Shown here: in pieces, positions 5,011 through 7,478 of the stretch
Numbering within the stretch: position 1 is the first letter of the stretch
Layout of the letters: the number at the start of each line of letters is the position of its first letter
NCBI GenBank assembly: GCA_031261365.1
Contig: JAISJY010000032.1
Span: 1-7,478, forward strand
Source: Caryophanales bacterium
GTDB taxonomy: Bacteria; Bacillota_I; Bacilli_A; RFN20; JAISJY01
Reading direction: 5' to 3'
Length of the DNA stretch: 7,478 bases
Program-made: the position numbers and the translations under genes
The notes under the pieces: model-generated
Database searches by the model: none
What the model was told of the DNA's origin: nothing
The model's input: the letters and a program-made list of their open reading frames with translations, nothing else

Positions 5011-6946
5011 TGTCTATACCTCTTTTCAAAGAGTTTTCAATTCTTTCTTTAACTATTTTAGGCATTTCAACCTTTGGAGCTTCTGGATGTAATAACCAAG
5101 TTGCTGCCCAATGGGTTGCTGAAACAGCATATTCAGGTGGCTCTTGTTCAAAATCTATTTGCATTGCATATTTATTTCTAGTTGCAAAAGCATCACCCTT
5201 TGGAGGTAAAATCATATTCGGAGGTGTACCAGGAATTGCCTCTAATTTTTCCTTAGTACTTAAATCAGGCATTGAAGATAACAAAGCCCAAGTATAAGGA
5301 TGTCTTGGGTCATAAAAAAGATCATAAACAGAACCAAACTCAACTATTTTACCCGCGTACATAACAGCTATATCATCTGCCATATTAGCCACAACACCTA
5401 AATCATGTGTAATAAAAATAACTGATAAACTTCTTTCCACTTTTAATTTATTTATTAATTCTAAGATTTGAGCTTGAATAGTAACATCTAAAGCTGTGGT
5501 CGGTTCATCGCAAATAAGGATTTCAGGATTACTTGCTAAAGAAATAGCAATTACTATTCTTTGTCTCATCCCACCAGAAAATTGAAATGGATATTGATTT
5601 GCTCTTTTACGAGCTTCAGGTATGCCTACTTCTTCTAATAATTTAATAGCCATATTTTTAATTTCACTATGTTTTATTCTAATATCAGCTTTTCTTAAGC
5701 CTTCACCTGTAAAATAGTTTAATAATATTTCTTCATAATTTGAAGCTAAAGGAACTAAAATATCTTTTTGATATTTAGCAATTAAAAACTCAAATAATAC
5801 TCTTATTTTATTGACTACTTGTTCAGGAGTTTCACTTATTTCATGCGAGAAAGCTCTTTGCTTAACCGTATCTCTTTTTTGAATAACACCTACTAAGTTT
5901 AAAGCAATAGTTAAATCTTTTAAGTATTTTTTTAAGGCTGAATAGAATGTCAAAGTAACATCATCCTTACTCAAAGCTAAAGTATAATCACTTGACTGAA
6001 CTAAGGTTGCTAAATCTTTAGAAATGCTCTTTAATTTAAGATATACTTCTGTTCCATTATGCTCTAAAATGTAGGCTACTTCATTTTTTAATTCCTCAAT
6101 TGCTCTTTTTTTATTATTAATAGATGTCTCATAGGCAACAACACTTACTCTTGCTAAAGTATCTAATAAATAAGGATTATTTTCTTTTAATTTTGAAGTA
6201 TATCTTTCTTTTTGAGCCTCATGATATAAATTGATATAATAATTAACTCCTGTTTTAATGGTTAATGGTTTTATTTCTTGATGGGTTAATCTTTTAAATA
6301 TATTACTTATTTTTTCACCTAATCTCATAAAAGTATTAGGTATTGATAAGAAGAAACTTAAAGGCAAATAAACTAATTTATCCCAAAAAGAATGCTCTCT
6401 ATTAACATAAATATATTGTCTAACATGTTCATTAAGTCTACTTAAGAAATTATTATCTTCGTCTCTTAAAAACTTTTTAATTTGTTTCTTTTTATTAAAA
6501 ACATTTTTACCGATATGTCTAATGTCGGCTTTCTTCTTTAAGACAATGGCTTCGGTGATTTGCTTACCAACTTTCATCAAAGGATTTAAACTTGACATTG
6601 GGTCTTGGAATATCATAGAAATTCTAGAACCTCTTAATTTAGTAAATTGTTCTTCAGATAAGGTTAATAAATCTCTTCCATCATAAAGTATTTGACCACC
6701 TTCAATTATTCTATTACCTGCTAAAATACCGAGTATGGCTCTACTAGTAACAGATTTACCACTACCAGATTCTCCCACGATAGCTAATGTTTTACCTTTA
6801 TATAAAGAAAAACTAATACCTCTAACCGCTTTAACTGTTCCATTCATTGTTTTAAACGATATTCTTAAATCTTTAACTTCTAAAACTTTTCCACCTTCTT
6901 CTTTGCTAACATTAGTTGCTAGAGTTTGTAAAATATCTTCGTTCAT
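5003..6946 (-). CDS. oppD: Oligopeptide ABC transporter ATPase OppD with large insertion
   Basis: 647-residue ATPase partner of OppF. Motifs: Walker A GESGSGKS (58-65), Q-loop MIFQDP (Gln114) followed by MSSLNPLMKVGKQI, signature FSGGMRQR (456-463), Walker B ILICDEPTTALD (476-487), H-loop His514, and the peptide-transporter tail PRHPYTWALLSSMP (547-560) with IPGTPPN. GESGSGKSVT and SGGMRQR are characteristic of OppD/DppD. The usual length is about 330-360 residues; here about 280 extra residues sit between the Q-loop and LLEEVGIP, within the helical subdomain. The tail has FATRNKYAMQIDFEQEPP where many OppD proteins carry a four-Cys cluster, so it is the Cys-less form known from lactic acid bacteria and relatives. 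Its ATG overlaps the oppC stop by one base (TAATG), but a good AGAGGAG lies inside the oppC end. It overlaps oppF by 8 nt. Stop is TAA. Confidence 0.95.
   Translation of the reverse strand: MNEDILQTLATNVSKEEGGKVLEVKDLRISFKTMNGTVKAVRGISFSLYKGKTLAIVGESGSGKSVTSRAILGILAGNRIIEGGQILYDGRDLLTLSEEQFTKLRGSRISMIFQDPMSSLNPLMKVGKQITEAIVLKKKADIRHIGKNVFNKKKQIKKFLRDEDNNFLSRLNEHVRQYIYVNREHSFWDKLVYLPLSFFLSIPNTFMRLGEKISNIFKRLTHQEIKPLTIKTGVNYYINLYHEAQKERYTSKLKENNPYLLDTLARVSVVAYETSINNKKRAIEELKNEVAYILEHNGTEVYLKLKSISKDLATLVQSSDYTLALSKDDVTLTFYSALKKYLKDLTIALNLVGVIQKRDTVKQRAFSHEISETPEQVVNKIRVLFEFLIAKYQKDILVPLASNYEEILLNYFTGEGLRKADIRIKHSEIKNMAIKLLEEVGIPEARKRANQYPFQFSGGMRQRIVIAISLASNPEILICDEPTTALDVTIQAQILELINKLKVERSLSVIFITHDLGVVANMADDIAVMYAGKIVEFGSVYDLFYDPRHPYTWALLSSMPDLSTKEKLEAIPGTPPNMILPPKGDAFATRNKYAMQIDFEQEPPEYAVSATHWAATWLLHPEAPKVEMPKIVKERIENSLKRGIDNE
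5019..5023 (-). promoter_or_regulatory. Ribosome binding site of oppF
   Basis: AGAGG within the last codons of oppD, 8 nt before the oppF ATG at 5010. With the 8-nt overlap of the two frames it supports coupled, near-equal production of the two ATPases. Confidence 0.65.
5672..6529 (-). other. Insertion domain within OppD
   Basis: Residues about 140-425 of OppD, between GKQITEAIV and the resumption at AIKLLEEVGIP. It starts with basic runs (KKK, NKKKQIKKF). At about 189-220 there is an amphipathic to hydrophobic stretch (LVYLPLSFFLSIPNTFMRLG) followed by basic KRL. The remainder is mostly helical and charged (AIEELKNEVAYIL, LKKYLKDLTIALNLVG). Unlike the OppF insertion it is not a simple coiled coil. 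I recognise no family; boundaries are approximate. Confidence 0.72.
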
Positions 6947-6960
6947 TATTCTACTCCTCT
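6944..6960 (-). promoter_or_regulatory. oppC stop / oppD start overlap with ribosome binding site
   Basis: AGAGGAG (6954-6960) lies in the final oppC codons, 7 nt before the oppD ATG, and the oppC TAA shares one base with that ATG. This strong site chooses the oppD start and allows both independent initiation and coupling. Confidence 0.8.
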
Positions 6961-7478
6961 CAAAGATGGGTTAAAGGCATCTCTTAAACCATTACCAAAA
7001 ACATTAAAAGAAATCATCAAAATAGATATAAAGACACAAGGAGGAATAATAATATGTGGAGCATTAGCCATATTGGCTTGACCTGAGGCTAACAAAGTAC
7101 CGACACTAGTTATTTTTTCATCCATACTTAAATCAATAATATTTAAATAAGCCAAAGAGGATTCCCCAAAGATAACGCCTGGCACCATTAAAACTGATCC
7201 CGTGACTATTGGACCAATAGCCGATGGGAGTATATGTTTAAAGATTAATCTAGCATCCGAAGCTCCCAAAGTTCTGGCAGCTAAAACATACTCTTGTCCT
7301 TTATATCGGTAAAACTGCATTCGGACTCGGGCGGCAGTCCCAACCCACCCTGTTAGAACAAAGGCAAAGAATAAAGCACCCACAATACCCACTTTCTTGG
7401 CTAAATGAACATTAAATAAAGTTGCTAAAATAATAAAAGGAAAATCAGCTAATATTTCACTAATTCTTTCCATTACCA
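6946..7478 (-). CDS. oppC: Oligopeptide ABC transporter permease OppC, C-terminal part (cut by window edge)
   Basis: The frame is open through the right edge. 176 residues are readable, about half or more of a typical OppC (about 300-400). It is one of the two membrane-spanning subunits of the peptide importer. The cytoplasmic coupling loop is clear: EYVLAARTLGASDARLIFKH followed by ILP, the EAA motif that docks on the ATPases. Upstream of it is ERISEILADFPFIILATL, and after it GPIVTGSVLMVPGVIFGESSLAYL, both typical of OppC/DppC, with hydrophobic helices around 11-21, 29-47, 84-104 and 140-160 (counted from the Met at 7473). The C-terminal GNGLRDAFNPSLR is a hallmark of this subunit. The Met at 7473 is internal; the true start is outside the window, where OppB and the binding protein would also be expected. 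Stop is TAA, overlapping oppD. Confidence 0.94.
   Translation of the reverse strand, partial: VMERISEILADFPFIILATLFNVHLAKKVGIVGALFFAFVLTGWVGTAARVRMQFYRYKGQEYVLAARTLGASDARLIFKHILPSAIGPIVTGSVLMVPGVIFGESSLAYLNIIDLSMDEKITSVGTLLASGQANMANAPHIIIPPCVFISILMISFNVFGNGLRDAFNPSLRGVE

Noticed and set aside
4983..5297. Plus-strand open frame of 104 codons across the oppD/oppF junction
   Set aside because: It lies wholly opposite two well-supported genes, has no ribosome site, and its translation resembles no protein family; it is a by-product of the minus-strand codons.
6735..6974. Plus-strand open frame of 79 codons opposite the start of oppD
   Set aside because: It is antisense to the conserved Walker A region and the oppC/oppD junction, with no start signals; a shadow.

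Overview
The window is AT-rich (roughly 30% G+C by eye) and every gene lies on the minus strand, so transcription runs from position 7478 toward position 1. The protein families (Opp-type peptide importer, DUF3899-like membrane protein, nucleotidase lipoprotein, GGDEF enzyme), the AT-rich codon use and the strong AGGAGG-type ribosome sites suggest a Bacillota/Mycoplasmatota-type organism, for example near Acholeplasmatales, Izemoplasmatales, Haloplasmatales or Erysipelotrichales. The long reading frames contain Trp encoded by TGG, no in-frame TGA, and stops that are TAA or TAG. This argues against the UGA=Trp code of Mycoplasma/Spiroplasma. The taxonomic placement is inference.

Layout in order of transcription: (1) 7478-6946, the C-terminal part of the oligopeptide permease OppC, cut by the window edge; (2) 6946-5003, the ATPase OppD; (3) 5010-3415, the ATPase OppF; (4) 3415-3044, a small three-helix membrane protein of the DUF3899 type; (5) 3035-1494, a secreted lipoprotein 5'-nucleotidase/metallophosphatase; (6) 1465-239, a membrane-bound GGDEF diguanylate cyclase with an extracytoplasmic sensor; (7) 118 to the left edge, the N-terminus of an IS1595-like transposase, short enough to be missed easily. 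Genes 1-5 overlap or lie within 8 nt of each other and look like one translationally coupled operon. The GGDEF gene follows after 28 nt but has its own promoter-like sequence. The transposase belongs to an insertion sequence whose end I place tentatively at position 167.

Together the operon looks like a nutrient-scavenging unit. OppC, OppD and OppF import peptides (OppB and the binding protein are presumably upstream, outside the window), and the lipoprotein nucleotidase would release nucleosides at the cell surface. The small membrane protein is of unknown role but tightly coupled to oppF.

The most unusual feature is that both ATPases carry very large insertions at two different points of the ABC fold. 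OppF has about 215 extra residues, strongly coiled-coil-like, between Walker A and the Q-loop. OppD has about 280 extra residues, including an amphipathic or hydrophobic stretch, between the Q-loop and the signature motif. All ATPase motifs remain intact in both. A second observation is that the GGDEF gene and the transposase share a 13-nt sequence containing TATAAT directly before their start codons and lack a Shine-Dalgarno site, which fits leaderless transcription.
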